From positions 1-64,000 of the forward strand of contig PPXM03000004.1 in assembly GCA_003707065.3 (NCBI GenBank): 64,000 nt of DNA, written 5' to 3'. Shown piece after piece: positions 1-12,878 of this stretch. Position numbers and translations under genes: made by a program. This stretch comes from Trigonopsis variabilis. Taxonomy: Eukaryota > Ascomycota > Trigonopsidomycetes > Trigonopsidales > Trigonopsidaceae. The stretch's first letter is position 1. Every line of letters begins with the position of its first letter. The notes under the pieces were generated by a model that saw nothing but the letters and a program-made list of their open reading frames with translations, made no database searches and had not been told where the DNA came from.

Positions 1-1955
1 GTTCCCACCATTTCAAGTATACTGAGGAAGTAAAGTGTCACACAAAGCGTATTATATTTGGTAGAAAGACAGAGTGAAAAGAGCAGGTCGCCAGAGACTC
101 GAACAATGTCTAGTATGACACAAATTCTTTATTGAGGAATAAATATTGTATCCTTGGTATTAGTATAACTAAATGCCATGAGAATGTCTTTGCTTAAGAA
201 TACTCCGGGCGTCGCAGTATCTTGCAAGACAACCACAGACACTGAGAAAATTCCCTTTGTTTCAGATTGTCGTGTTCCTTATTAGACAGGCATCGAGAGA
301 AATACAGCGATTTTCAAACCAACCTTCGTGAATGTATCCTTGTGGAAAACTAAGTCAAAGATTACTATGGCTCTGTTTCTAATTGTGGCTCGGACTCGCT
401 CGGATTTCTACATAGTAGCTCGCTCGACGAAATAGCCACTGCTTTGCGCATCATAGATGGAGAAGTTGCTGACATAAGGAACAATGCAAAAAGAAGATTT
501 AAGCGAAGAGCCAGTAGTCTACACCAGTGTCTTATTCTTCCACCGATAATGTTGCTGACATAAGCGAAAGCGTCGTCTCAAGCCACCACCACGACGGATT
601 AGCAAGAGCTTCTGCAAGATGCTAGATGGAATTTGCTTCAATGATGAAGGCGTTTACTGTTTTCTTGAAGTTTCCTCCCGAGCATCATATTCATGAATTT
701 CTTCTTGATTGCTTGATGGATGCTTTAGAAATTCCACGAGAGCAGGTTGAGTGGCCTGGAATGGAGATCTTCTCTAAAAGCTGACCAAACATATCAAGAT
801 AGTAAGATACTATGAAAACAGGAGCGATAAGGCCTACTATTTGCATGCTAACTAAGTCTAATATAGACTATAAGGGTTTATGTCAGCTGTGGTCAGAAAC
901 CTGCATGAGGCAAAGTTTGCCGACAGATGTGCAGTAGACAATAGATTCTCTCAGGCTACCCATCGTAGGAATTACTTGCATCTTTTTAGCCGACGTTAAA
1001 GTCTAGTCTGTAATGTAATCGCCACAGAGCTTAGTCTACAAGATTCTATGCAGCGAGCCATTAAATTGACTGCGCTGAGGTTGGAAGGTAATGGTCTTAT
1101 TGTGATCCATTTGAAACATATTCACCTCAGAGATCATTTTCTTTCTATAATTCGTGGGTCAACAAATATGCATTAGTATTTACATGGTATTTAATATCTT
1201 AACACTCTGCCGGCTAGTCGAGAAGATGTTCATGACGGCCACTCAACCTGCGCGCGTGGAATTGGTAAATACTCCCAAAGGATCAAGAAGCGCTCCATTA
1301 CGGTCGTTCTGGGGAGCAGAACCGAAACGCCTTTCGGTAACACCCTTGCAAATGCGCTCCTGGACTCATTACAGTACCGTTGCTCTCCCTTTGGCGGTAT
1401 ATCTGATCACGATGTGACCTGTCAATGTTCCCTATGTAAGGCTTCAACGCACTATAGGGTTGATATATTTTTCTCGTTGTATTTATTTTTCTCTACAGGG
1501 TCGGTTGATGGTAGTTTCAGTTCCTTTAGCAGACTAAACGTTCAAAAAACTACCCCCATGCAAGTATGACATTTACTTGCTGGTTTCCGACTCGCGCGCA
1601 AGGAGCCCTTTCATTGTATTCCTGTCCTCCCTGTCTAATCTGTGAAAGCCTTAATGGTTCTTGTTTGCCTTTCTGTTCAGGCCGTTTTTCTAAAATCGTC
1701 GAAAGAACGCGTCCCTACATGAAACCAGCATCCCCTCGTATTCCTGCTACATACGATTAAACTTGTTCCTTTCACAGTAATCACTTCAACTACTTCAACT
1801 GGTTTACTCGTTGCCCCTTACTGTATCCAACTCCTGCTAGACCCCTAAATCTCGTGGAAGCCGGAGTGTTGACTTACTCCCTCGATGCCCTTGCTTACCC
1901 TCCTGTAGCAGTACCGTCCTAATAGTCATTCCTCCCTACAGCCAGACTCGTCGCG
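1..1955. other. Gene-free stretch upstream of EXO1
   Basis: Nearly 2 kb with only short open frames (the longest about 87 codons, without family resemblance). Base composition is AT-richer than the genes around it. The 14-mer GTTGCTGACATAAG occurs twice, at 475-488 and 551-564. No tRNA, repeat array or protein fossil is recognised. The last few hundred bases probably hold the EXO1 promoter. Confidence 0.5.
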
Positions 1956-4101
1956 ATGGGCATTTCAGGTACGTCTCATTCTACTGGATCCTTGCTGACG
2001 TGAGGGCTTTTGCCATTGCTCAAGTCAATTCAGCGGCCCTGTCATATCCGGACACTTGCAGGTCAAGTTGTCGCTGTCGACGCGTATGTTTGGCTGCATA
2101 GAGGAGCCTTTTCGTGCGCAATGGATCTAGCGCTCGGCCGAGATACACTAAAGTGAGTGCATTTCTCCAGTATCAAGTATAATCTGGCGTTCGAACGGTC
2201 GGCTCTGAGTTCCAAGTTCAACTGGCAGCGCCTGCAGAGTCGATCTGTGCATATCTGTTATACTTGCTGGATGGAGTTGGAAAGGATAGACAGGGGCTGA
2301 CTTTAGGTACGTCGAGTATACAATGACCCGGATTCGAATGCTTCGCTATTATGGGGTCGAGCCCTTACTGGTCTTTGACGGGGGACTGCTACCGTCGAAG
2401 CTTGGGACTGAGGAAAAGCGGAAAAAGAGTCGCAAGGCAGCGAGATCATTGGGACGAGAGTTTATGAGCGTGGGAGATTGGAAATCGGCAGAGCAGCAGT
2501 TTCAGCGATCGATAGACATAACGCCAGAAATGGCCAAGCTGCTGATCGAGCGGTTGAAGGCGGAGGGGATCCAATATGTTGTGGCACCGTACGAAGCCGA
2601 TGCTCAGCTAGCTTATTTAGAGAAAATAGGCAGAGTCTCGGCCATAATCACTGAAGATTCAGACTTGCTTGTCTTTGGGGTCAAGCGCATGCTGACCAAG
2701 ATGGACGATTTCGGGGCTTGTATAGAAATCAGAAAAGAAGATCTGCGAAAGATGCGCGATTCCTCGGTTTCGCTGGACTCGTTCTCATTTGACCAGTTCC
2801 GGCACATGATCATTCTGTCTGGGTGCGATTACACGCCTGGCGTGCATGGAATCGGCCTCAAGCGAGCATATAAATACCTCAGGAGGTATAGGACGCTCGA
2901 GGCTACCATTAGAGGAATGCGGCTGGAAGGCATATCTATCCCCACATCGTTTGAAGCCGAGGCGAAAGGTGCCGATCTGACGTTTAGATATCAGCGAGTG
3001 TACGACCCCGATAGGCAGCAGCTTGTTCACTTGACCGAGCTGGGGGACGAGAGTTTATCGGAAGAACATGACGAGCTGATTGGATCGTTCATCGAAGCAG
3101 GCATGGCTAGAGAGATTGCTACTGGCGATCGCAATCCTGTCACTCGCGAGTCATTTGGACCATCAGTGCAATCGCAGTGGGTTTCAAATACAAAATCAGT
3201 GTCTAGGACAGTTTCTGAACCCTCTCCTAAACCCAAGAACGCTTCCCTTTTGGACTTCTTTTCAAGAAAGCGGTCAGGATTTGTTCGAGAGTCGGTCTCT
3301 GTGTCGCGCATAGCTTCTGCGCCGTCACAGCTAGCTGCAAAGTCCAAGCCTGTTGTCGAAACAGACTCTTACACGGAGAAGAGCATATATTTCAGCAGCA
3401 CGTCTGAGTATGAAGCGCAAGCGGCATGGTATTTTGAATCAGAGAGCGCAGCTAGCTCAGAGGGAAGGGATTTTCTCGCACCGCAAATGCAGCAAGCTAG
3501 TCAAGTAGGAGATGACGATGCTATCCAACAAGGGTTAGATGCGCGGGAAAATAATGACTCTAACGACACGACACCAAACGAGAAGCAAGTATTCGGAGTG
3601 GCTGATACAATGAGCGACCACGAGCATCCCGCGCCAGATCCATCTGAGCAAACCACTCAATTTTGTTCAGATTGCGCTGGCGGCCGGCCGGTCGACACCA
3701 GTCCGTCCAAGTTCAGCGATTCTTCGACGATTTCCGAGCGATCGCCTGTGCACGACAAGAATGTACCGCCTGCAGCTGCTGATAGCGGTGACGAGCTCTC
3801 AGAAATCGACGAGGACAAGCAGTTCAATACTCCATCACGACCCAGGTCTCGCGGGCTGCTGGTCACCCCGGTGACGACTGAAAAAGGCAGGCCGGCAGCA
3901 GTGTCGAGAGAAGAAAGAGATGACAAGCGAGTGCTAGTTACGCCTGATAGCCGGATCCGGGTTCCCCTTGGGCGCCTGGAGGTCAACCGCGACTCGACGA
4001 AGCGGTGGGCAGAGCCGCCAAAAGAGCACGAGACGCCGGTTAAGAAGATACGGGGCAAAGAAAACGACGGGCTGTGGCGGTTTGCGTACGAGAGGAGCTA
4101 G
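1956..4101 (+). CDS. EXO1: Exonuclease 1, 5'-3' DNA exonuclease/flap nuclease of the XPG/FEN1 family
   Basis: Nuclear 5'-3' exonuclease of mismatch repair and double-strand-break resection. Three exons: 1956-1968, 2005-2152 and 2307-4101, giving 651 aa. The short first exons restore the family N-terminus MGISGLLPLLKSIQRPC and the AGQVVAVDAYVWLHRG metal-site strand. Exon 3 carries VAPYEADAQLAYL, ITEDSDLLVFG and the helix-hairpin-helix stretch GCDYTPGVHGIGLKRAYKYL. The long polar C-terminal tail is typical of Exo1. Residues about 365-372 read NASLLDFF, which resembles a PCNA-interacting box with N in place of Q. Introns are 36 nt and 154 nt; both begin with GT and end with CTGAC then AG. The start is fixed by the conserved MGI opening, because the nuclease needs a free N-terminal glycine region. 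Confidence 0.96.
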
Positions 4102-4168
4102 GAAAAGGGAGAAGAAAGCGGCGATCGGTACGAAGGAGAAAGAATGATACAACTAGCGATAATCTATA

Positions 4169-4722
<554 letters not shown>

Positions 4723-4976
4723 GATCTGTGTAACGGAGGTGGCGGTGGTAGGGCGGTTGGGAAGGAGAAAGAAAGGGAGAAAGGTGTTCTGCCCGTGCCA
4801 CCACTGCCACCACTGCCACAGGGGGCGCTACCGGGCGGGTGCAGGCCCTGTGGCGGTGGCGGCGGTGCTTAGCTGAGGACCGCCACGGTCAGGTGTCTGG
4901 TCACGTGCCTCACGTCCGCTGGCACGCGTGCGCGGTCTACAGGTCTACCGTGGAGCAATCGACAATTCTATATTAA

Positions 4977-6630
4977 CTAAAGCTCAAACTCGTCGTCCGA
5001 TCCGATGTCGCCCTCTTCGATCTCCTTGGCGAGCTCCTTTTCTCGTTCTCGTGCTTCCTCGGCGCTCTTGAGCTCGAGCCGGTGCTGGTTATGGGGATAT
5101 CTCATGGCCTTGATGGACTGGTCATGGAGTTCGTTGCAGAATTGAATGCGCTCGTGGAAGGCGATCTGGGGTTCGGGAGTCGCGTAGACGTCGAGGATCT
5201 CGTTGCTCTGGACAAAGCCGCGGTCGTGGTCCAGGGTGGCTTCAATGACCCCGTCGCGGATGGCCTTGGCCACGATGTACTCGGCGCTCTCCTCTGAGTC
5301 AAGATGGAGCTTGATGCAGATGTCCTTGAGCGAAATGCGCGAGTAGGCAAGGGAGATGGTACGGATACCCGTCTTGATCACGTTCTGGCGCAGACGTGCA
5401 ATCAGCGTGTAGGTTGCGTCCCGCTTGAACGACGGAGCATGGTGCGAGAGAGCGTCGCCAAAAGCCACGAGATCGCCGATTCGAACGGCCTGAGCCACTT
5501 CGAAGTACGGCACCAGCGGCTTTTCAAGGTACTTTTGTCGAAACACGCTCCGATCGGGAATGTCTCCCATTAGTAATTCAATCACTACCAATAGTTTGTG
5601 GGCCGACTGAAGGAACCCTGCTGCGCAGGCCGTTTGCGGCGCCTGGCGAATGGCTCCAATGACATGTTCATGCGCAGACGTGTAATCCAGTTGAATGGCG
5701 CGGATTCTTCCCAAATAGAGGAGATAGCGAGCAATTAAAGGCGACGATGCGCTGAATGGAAAAGTTGACTTGGACACTAGGTGGTCGGCCTGGGCGATCG
5801 ACTCAGTCAGCAAGTAGCTTCGTAATAACAGCGTCGTCAGTGACGCTTGTGTTTCTGCCTCATGACGGAGCGTGGCTGTCCTTAGAGCGGCCAATAGGAG
5901 CGGCCGCGTTTCAAGCAATCGATTAGCCAATTCAAACACTCGAGCATAGTAGAACCATGCCTTTGCTGCCAGCACGTCCAGAGTCCGACGATTATAGGAG
6001 CGCAATAAGGGCGCCAGATACTCCTGAGCAAAGGCCGTAAGGGAATCGCTAGACAGCCCGTTATCTAAACCATACAACAGGATCAACACATGCACAAAAA
6101 TATCAATCTCCGGCCCAATCTGTTTATCTGACGTCCCACTTATTTCATAATCACTGAGTAATCCCTGGAATCCGGCAAAATTATAACTTGGGGGGTACGT
6201 GACCTTGATGACCTCTCCGAGAACAGACGACGTCAAGCGTTTTCGAACGATTGGCAGCGATCTAACGACCTTAACCGTATACCGAGGATCTAGATATCGA
6301 ACTGCTTTATCTAGCAATTGAAAAAGATCGGTTATGTCTAACTGTTAGCAAAGTGTTGCCATTAGTATTGCGCGCAAATGCTCGCAGAACAAGGGCAGGA
6401 AATGAAATCATATATCCATAGTTTTGCCATTGGTTCCAATATGATGGTCCCTATAGGCTTACAGGCTGTTTCTGCTCTTCTCCTGATAACTGGATCCTCT
6501 GGAACCTTTGATGGCCACCAAAGACGCCTCCAACGATCGCAATACTTTCCATCTAGAACGTACCATTAACAACTAGCTTTGCAGCATCTCCTTCTCCGTC
6601 CGTTAGGATTATATCCTGGTCTTTACTCAT
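4977..6630 (-). CDS. RPN3: 26S proteasome regulatory subunit Rpn3 (PSMD3)
   Basis: Non-ATPase lid subunit of the 19S regulatory particle. The 3' exon (6337-4977) has the family core: LDVLAAKAWFYYARVFE, RATLRHEAETQASL-like TPR helices, YLGRIRAIQLDY, KLLVVIELLMGDIPDR, and a PCI domain ending IVAKAIRDGVIEATLDHDRG. I place the first exon at 6630-6564 (MSKDQDIILTDGEGDAAK opening) with a 226-nt intron 6338-6563. The donor is GTACGT and the acceptor is the second AG in CTAACAGTTAG; this keeps frame (1428 nt, 475 aa) and joins to ITDLFQLLDKAV. An alternative first exon at 6552-6463 with acceptor CTAACAG also keeps frame but gives a less family-like N-terminus. The 254-bp spacer to UBC4 contains a run of GGTGG units. 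Confidence 0.93.
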
Positions 6631-7024
6631 GTTGCCACTGCCCAGCGTGAGGTGAGTTGTGATGCTTACAACGACCCTATGCTGAGAAGCTCCCCATGCA
6701 ACGTAAATCTCGTACCAGCTGGACTTCAAAAACGCACTCGATCGGGCTGATCAGCCGTCTAAGTCTCATTTCTGTGAGAGAACATTATGCTATTAGTATT
6801 ATTTATTTCCGAAGAGTCATAATTCATCAGTGGCCGGCACATTGCTGTAATTACGATCCAGCGTGCTCGGATTTACGCTGGACTGTCGCCATGTCTTGAG
6901 CCTTCCGAGTGCATTGGCCTCCTACGTCTCCCTAAACAGCGTCTCCCATAGAACTAAATACCTTCATTATAAGACAACCGTGCAACCGTACCCGACATAC
7001 CATAACTCCGTGTCCTTGGCTTGA
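6631..7024. other. Spacer between RPN3 start and ATG1 end
   Basis: About 390 bp holding the presumed RPN3 promoter and the ATG1 3' end. I see no exact proteasome-associated control element (GGTGGCAAA), no repeat and no RNA gene. Confidence 0.4.
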
Positions 7025-9245
7025 TCAATGTGAACCACTCACGGTGGTCACTTCCCCACTAGGCTCCCTCACCTTGTGCCTTACGGCTTCAAGTCTCGTC
7101 TCGATTGATCGAATGAGCCGCCGCACAGCAGCAGCATCATCTGCATCCAATGTCCCATCGTCAGGATCTGCAAGGGCCTCAAACATCAGCACCGACGTTT
7201 CATACGCAGCCTCGCAAGGCCCCAGGTCTCCTACGAGCTCCTGCACTGCCGCTTGGCGGGCAATATCCAGCGCCCGGTCATAAAGTAACTTCTCCGCCGT
7301 CACTGGCGTATTCTGTCCTCCCCGTGCCAGAATCCCTTTTGCGTATTCTGCGCGCTCCAAAGCCTCATTGTATCGACTTCGCATCCACTGCACACTCGTG
7401 TTTAGCCTATTTGATGCTCCCATCCTGTTGTGGCTCGACCACCACGCCGCCGTCTCGTCGAGACCTCGCACAAGCATTGAGAGAGTCTTGAGGTACAGAA
7501 CCAGCGCCTCTTCAGCGAGCGTGGCAGCAGCATCAGCAGTAAGATCATTGTATGACCCATCCAACGGAGCCAGCTGACAGTACTTGACCTCTGCGAATTG
7601 AAGGACGATGTGGCAGCGAGACACAAGAGCCTCCAAAAAGGTCACCATGACCTGCTCCTCTTCACAGACAGGCTCAGCATCAGTTTGACTTGGCCGTCTG
7701 ACAATCTCGTTAGGAATGGGGCGGCTAAACAGTCTCATGCCCGCCATATTAAGAGCTTTAGCCAAAGCCCCCGTGGGGGAAATTGCCTGAGGACTTCGGT
7801 CAGGGCGAGCCACTGGCATGGACACTGGTTGAGATCGACGAAACGGCTGGGGGCTTTTGCCCAGTTCATCAGCCATGGTGTTGAGCTCAACGACCTTCTT
7901 CTCAATAACAACATACTCGCGTTCAATAAGCGAGGACTCGCAGTTTTGAGGGGTATAAGAGAATCGACGCTTAGCATCTTGGAGTCTTGGTTTTATAACA
8001 AGAGACGAGGTGGGAGGAGCAGAAGCAGGGTAGTCGAGCAATTGAGCCTGAACTAGTAATGACGATCCAGGAGAAGGTGTCACACGAGGCGAGGGTGATT
8101 TCCTGTTAATCGGTTCAAGTGGCGGTTGCGAGAGTTGCTGGCGGAGCGAGTCATTTCCGGGAGGGGTGGTGCCAAGCTCAGTGATGAATTTCTCAGTTGG
8201 AGGAGACGAAACCAGTTCAGAAATAAATTTGTCCGACATGGGAGGAGATAAGGGGGAATCTGACTCTGGGAGCGGAGCAGTCAAGACAGGCGAGTTGAAG
8301 AATTCTGTAAATGACATTCGATCGGCCGGCTGACGTTTGAGCAAGCCTCTAATCAAGCGTTTGATATCGTTTGAAATAGCGTGAGAAGAAGGAAAGTTGA
8401 TCTTATCATCAGCCTGTTCGATTCTCCTCAGCAGTTCCACATGATTCGACGCGTTGAAAGGAGGTTCACCGATTACCATTTCATAGAGGACCGTCCCGAC
8501 TGACCACAAGTCCGCCTTGGCGTCATATTTCTCAAATCTCAAGATTTCTGGAGCCATATACAGCGGCGACCCACAGAGGGTCTCAGCCATCGTAGTCGAG
8601 GGGAGAATGCGGGCAAATCCAAAATCGGCAATTTTCAGCACGGGCAGGTACCATAATCCTTGATAATTCATCCGTTGGGCATCTTCGGGCGAGGCAGGGG
8701 GCGAAGATAACAACAAGTTCTGAGGTTTGATATCTCTGTGGATCAGATTCAAGTCGCGTAGAAAGCTCAAAGCACAAGACAACTGCTTCAAGAAATGTCT
8801 GACTAGAACTTCATTTAGCCCACCGTGGGGAGGGTTTGGTAGTTTTTCAAACATGGAGCGAATCATAGGTATAGAAGTGATCCTATCTCTGCGCTTAATA
8901 AAATAGCTCAAGTCTCCCAGTGAGCAGTATTCCATAATCAAGTGAATGTAGTGAGGAGATTTCTGACAGTCTAACAAGCCCACAATATGAGGATTATTCA
9001 GCGTCTTTAGGATATTTATCTCGCTCTCCAGGTTCTCTAGCAGCCGTTTGCTGAGCTTCTGAGTCCTTGCACTTTTGATGGCGACAATCTGTCCTGTTTT
9101 CTATCCATGTTAGCTCGTTTTCGCACTATCGACTCACCACATTAGTCCCTTTATAAACCTTGGCGAAGCTTCCCTTGCCAATCTGACATTCCAGCCGATA
9201 GTTCTCCTTCACTCCCTCTGATTCAGTCTCTCTTAATTTACTCAT
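7025..9245 (-). CDS. ATG1: Autophagy-initiating serine/threonine kinase Atg1 (ULK1 family)
   Basis: Kinase of the autophagy initiation complex at the pre-autophagosomal structure. Two exons, 9245-9138 and 9100-7025, give 727 aa, with a 37-nt intron ending CTAACATGGATAG. The kinase domain occupies roughly residues 15-325: glycine loop IGKGSFAKVYKG at 22-33, Lys45 in VAIK, catalytic HRDIKPQN near 157, DFG near 195, then LYMAPEIL. A proline/serine-rich linker follows. The C-terminal 200 residues are helical and start around VTFLEALVSRCHIVLQFAEV; they match the paired MIT-type EAT region that binds Atg13 and membranes. It is shorter than the 897-aa baker's yeast protein, mostly in the linker. It is divergent from the PITH gene across a 402-bp spacer. 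Confidence 0.95.
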
Positions 9246-9647
9246 TATTTAAATAAGTTAACAGTCTTAAATATCAGCCGTCCATCAATTTCCCGTTGAC
9301 GGAAATCAAATGATCGTGGCAAGACCAGGATGACAAAGGACAGGGACTCGTGACAACCAAGATTGCAACCGCGGTTGATAGTAACGGTCGATAGCTGATA
9401 ATGCTGATCCGATCTATCCATGTAACGCTTCGTCTTTGGTAAAGAGTGCGAGACGGTACGACGCAGTAGAACGTTGTATGATAGGAAATAATCCAAGTAG
9501 TCTACATAACTCTACCAAATGTGTGATTTATCTCGCCGGAGGACGTCCTGTAGTGGTGTTTGCAACAAGTCGACCTTTCGGGAAAAAGCTGGCGTCACGT
9601 GCGAGCACATCTCTAGGCTGGCATTACGACAGATCAAACGCGCCACC
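9246..9647. promoter_or_regulatory. Divergent promoter region of ATG1 and the PITH gene
   Basis: About 400 bp between two divergent starts, so it must hold both promoters. No clear TATA box or known factor site was picked out. The downstream PITH start sits in a strong context, GCCACCATGG at 9642-9651. Confidence 0.45.
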
Positions 9648-10604
9648 ATGGACCAAAATTCGGTCATCAAGTCTATGGAAGACTACCATGAGATTATAAG
9701 AAATAATCCCGTGACGTTCATCTGGTTTTATAGTGATGATCGAGGTGAGTAGGATAGGGTGAATTTTTGGGCTAAAACAAGACTCGGACATTGACTCATC
9801 GCTGGAAACGCTGCAAAACTTGGCTGATATGAAAGTCACCAAATGCGACATCAATCAGGCGTCCGAATTGAAGGAGCTGCTTCATCTCAAAGAGACTTTG
9901 TATGTCATATAAAGGGTCATACTGACTTTAGTCCTCAATGGTTAGTTTTGTCGAATCAAGGCCAAATAATAGCTGGTCCAACGTCGAAAGACGATTCTTC
10001 AGCGTCAAATCGATTTAGTTCGGAGAGAGCCTTGAAAAATCTTCTCGCCACCTTGCCGAAAACGTATCCGACGAGCATGAGACAGCTGAATGATTTGGTT
10101 TTAGCATCTTCCTCGGAGAGTCTCAACATCAACAATGAGCTATCGTGTGAATTGGCTGAGATTATCTCGAATAAGTTGTCAGACTCCTCCAAGTTCTTGC
10201 TTTCGGACGCTGATTCTCAGCTGCTGCTTTATATACCTTTCCAGCAAAGCTGCAAGCTGCACACGGTCATGGTTGCATCAGATCCGTTATCTGACGATCA
10301 ACAGAGGCCGTCCCAGATCAAAATGTGGATCAACTGGGCCTCGGCGCCTTCGTTTGACGACGCAGAGTCCATTCCTGCTCTGTTTGAACATACGCCTGAC
10401 CCCAGCCATTGGATAGAGTCCACCAACAATTGGTGGCTACCGGTTCCTGTTCGGTTTGTCAAATTCCAGCGGGTCGATTCTTTGGCTTTGTTTTTTGATG
10501 GCCCTGATGAGGACCGTTATACAAAAATAGATAAGCTGATTTTTATCGGAGAGCCTAGAGACAACACCGACATGTCGAGACTTTATGACGAGGACGATTA
10601 TTAG
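9648..10604 (+). CDS. Thioredoxin-fold plus PITH-domain protein (TXNL1-like) lacking the CxxC site
   Basis: Three exons, 9648-9744, 9782-9899 and 9932-10604, give 295 aa. The introns are 37 and 32 nt; the second ends CTGACTTTAG. The first 85 or so residues have a thioredoxin-like pattern (VTFIWFYSDD strand, KVTKCDINQ strand, ETFPQWLVLSNQGQI with the cis-proline). The place where WCGPC should stand reads FYSDDRGDSD, so there is no redox cysteine pair. The rest is a PITH domain: LLSDADSQLLLYIPFQQ, hydrophobic strands around LHTVMVASDP, PVRFVKFQRVDSLALFF and KIDKLIFIGEP, then an acidic tail. Human TXNL1, the best-known member, associates with the 26S proteasome. The family is clear; the loss of CxxC is read directly from sequence, and its meaning is inference. 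Confidence 0.88.
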
Positions 10605-11100
10605 AGACAAAAGAAGCATTCGATGGTGACGATCGAGAGCATGATTTGATGGATATAAAGATACATGTGTTTATATATTGAGAGACTTGGCTCTCGCACT
10701 GGGAAGAGACTGGTTCTCTTATAAGATGGATATAATAAAATAGGTACAAAGCCTACAAGACCTTAGAAAGGCCGTGTGATGAGATGAGGGATCGACATTT
10801 AGCAAAGTTGAGGTTCAGGACATCTTTGTAGACATGAATGGCCGTCATCACGATAGATAAATAGTCGTAATAGTACAGCGGACTTGACTAGAACATACGG
10901 TCTATGCTGTGATACGTCCAGGCCGCATACTAAACACCACCAAAGCCCAGATCTATTCAAGCCAGATTAGATCTTCGACCCGGAATCACTTACGTTAAAT
11001 ATCAATGACCTACAATATAATAGTGTTAAAGTCTACAAGCAAGAGTCCCAATGCTCATCTCAAATACTCAGTTGACATTTATATCATTCTATTACCCTAC
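10605..11100. other. Convergent spacer, PITH gene to PST2
   Basis: About 500 AT-rich bases between two convergent genes. It holds only 3' ends; nothing else is recognised. Confidence 0.4.
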
Positions 11101-11709
11101 CTACTTGAAAGCCTTGGAGACAACTTCATAAAAGCTTTGTCCTTGGATGGTAGCAACCTCCAACTCAAGAGGAGTGGGGGTTCTGGCTCCAGTAGGACCA
11201 GCATAAGTACCGGCACCCCAAGCAGAACCACCGTGGACCTCGTCCATGTTGGTTTGCTGAGCAAAGGTCTTGTAGTAGCCGAGAGGAACAAAGATAATTC
11301 CATGGTGGACCAAAGTCGAGAGCGAATTGGCAGCAGTCATCTCCTGTCCTCCACCTTGAGTGCCAGTGGACACAAACACACCGGCGTACTTTCCACCTAG
11401 AGCTCCCTTGGCCCACAGGCCACCGGTCTTGTCCCAGAAGGCCTTCCACTGGGCGGGGAAGTTACCATATCGGGTTGGAATACCAAACAAGAAGGCGTCG
11501 TGGTTCTCGAGAACATCAAGAGTGGCTTCGGGATAGTTGGCCTTGGGAGGAGCATGCATCAATGCGAGAACCTCGTCGGACAAGGTCTCGCCAACAGCAT
11601 AGATGGTTGCTTTTCCTCCAGCCTGTTCAACGCCTGCCTTGACTGATTCAGCCAATTTGGCGACGTGGCCATACATAGAATAGATGATGATTGCAACGCG
11701 AGGAGCCAT
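11101..11709 (-). CDS. PST2: Flavodoxin-like NAD(P)H:quinone oxidoreductase (Pst2/WrbA type)
   Basis: FMN-binding two-electron quinone reductase of the WrbA family, 202 aa, which protects against quinone and oxidative stress. The sequence shows the flavodoxin phosphate loop [16 protein letters not shown] near the N-terminus, [24 protein letters not shown], and [14 protein letters not shown] with [13 protein letters not shown]. All are WrbA signatures. There is no signal peptide. Baker's yeast has three close relatives (PST2, RFS1, YCP4) and I cannot say which is the true counterpart. A TATA box lies about 45 bp upstream, fitting an inducible stress gene. Confidence 0.93.
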   Translation of the reverse strand: MAPRVAIIIYSMYGHVAKLAESVKAGVEQAGGKATIYAVGETLSDEVLALMHAPPKANYPEATLDVLENHDAFLFGIPTRYGNFPAQWKAFWDKTGGLWAKGALGGKYAGVFVSTGTQGGGQEMTAANSLSTLVHHGIIFVPLGYYKTFAQQTNMDEVHGGSAWGAGTYAGPTGARTPTPLELEVATIQGQSFYEVVSKAFK

Positions 11710-12878
11710 TGATGATATTTCTTGTCTGGTCTGACTGAGGAGGTCTATACCTTTATATAGGGGCTGGAGACCTGCTCGCCAGCGGCCACGCTGTCTTAGT
11801 CGTGCTTACCATAATACGGTGCCTATACTGATCGCCACCATGGGACGTAAGTGGACGTTGGAATTTTCACTAATTTGCGGTTTTCAAGAGGCTTTTCGGG
11901 CCTTCTTTGGGGTAATCTCGGTCGCAGGGTTTGTTTTTCGTCCTAGATGTGGGCACGTTCAACAAGGTCGCCTGATACCGCGCTTCGACAGAGGTACCGG
12001 ATGCTGGATTTACGTCTCGGATCTCAGCCTGAGCCGGATTGGGAGTTTAGTAAGACTTAGCTAAGATCCAACGCACGCATGCAAGCGTGGGAGTATCGCT
12101 CGTTAGGTAATTTGATTGTCATGCTGGTCACGATGACTTTCTTTGTAATTCAGATGATGGGCGTGGAAGCGACTCGATTGGCCAGGATGACGTCGTCATG
12201 AAAGGTGGACTGGATATTTTCGGGTGTTTGCAGTGAGCGTGGGGTGCTTACTAGGTCAAGTGTGTCACAAGCATCCACAGCAGAACTTATGGTCAGTCTC
12301 CTCCAGAAGGTCCAAGTCAAGCGCATGCAAACAGTTTATCCACCATGATCGTTATCGTATATTGAAGAATACATTTATAGAATGCAAGCCAAGTCTGATT
12401 GGAAGCTAAGCGTAACTGCTGGATCGATACGCTTGATAGAATCACAAAGATCCACATGAATCAGATCGAAATTGCTTGACATAAACACCAGTACAAACAT
12501 GAGGGTAAGCAGCGTCTAAAACACTCCATGTCGCCTTGTTTTCTCATGTAACTTCCACCCGTCCTGTCTCGAAGTTCCTTGAAAGTGGGAAACGCATCAA
12601 ACCCAGATGAACTGGCTGTCTGGGCAAGTAGTATCCGAGTGCAGTGTTCAAAGAATGGTATTCTACTTCTTACCAACAAGCCCGTTGAAGACCAAACGTG
12701 AAGATCAGTTTACGAAAGAGTTCAAAAGTGTAGCAATCAACACAGACGCAACGTCTACTACCAAACTATCTTAGCATGTCCTGGATTTAGACTCTGCCCT
12801 CTCGGTAACGTCTAGACGACTTGCAAATGTAACGGCGTTACACAATTTTCTTGTCTTACCAGCTACTTTCTCTCTTTG
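11710..12878. other. Spacer between PST2 and JIP5
   Basis: About 1.17 kb. It begins with the PST2 promoter. A short frame opens with a good GCCACCATGG context at 11840 but its possible splicing does not follow the local intron pattern. An odd-centred palindrome ATGACGTCGTCAT lies near 12190. The remainder shows nothing recognisable. Confidence 0.4.
11752..11759 (-). promoter_or_regulatory. TATA box of PST2
   Basis: TATATAAA read on the minus strand, about 45 bp upstream of the PST2 start codon. Confidence 0.5.

Noticed and set aside
475-564. Two copies of GTTGCTGACATAAG that resemble local intron ends
   Set aside because: No matching donor within 30-100 nt upstream and no open frame to join, so a spliced gene cannot be supported.
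6463-6552. Alternative first exon of RPN3 (MESIAIVGG opening) with GTAAGC donor
   Set aside because: It keeps frame but requires the AG only 3 nt after the branch A, and gives an N-terminus less like Rpn3 than the exon at 6630-6564.
11840-12060. Possible small spliced gene (47 aa) divergent from PST2 with start context GCCACCATGG
   Set aside because: Exons 11840-11846, 11889-11911 and 11947-12060 keep frame, but neither intron has the CTAAC/CTGAC end seen everywhere else and the product resembles nothing I know.
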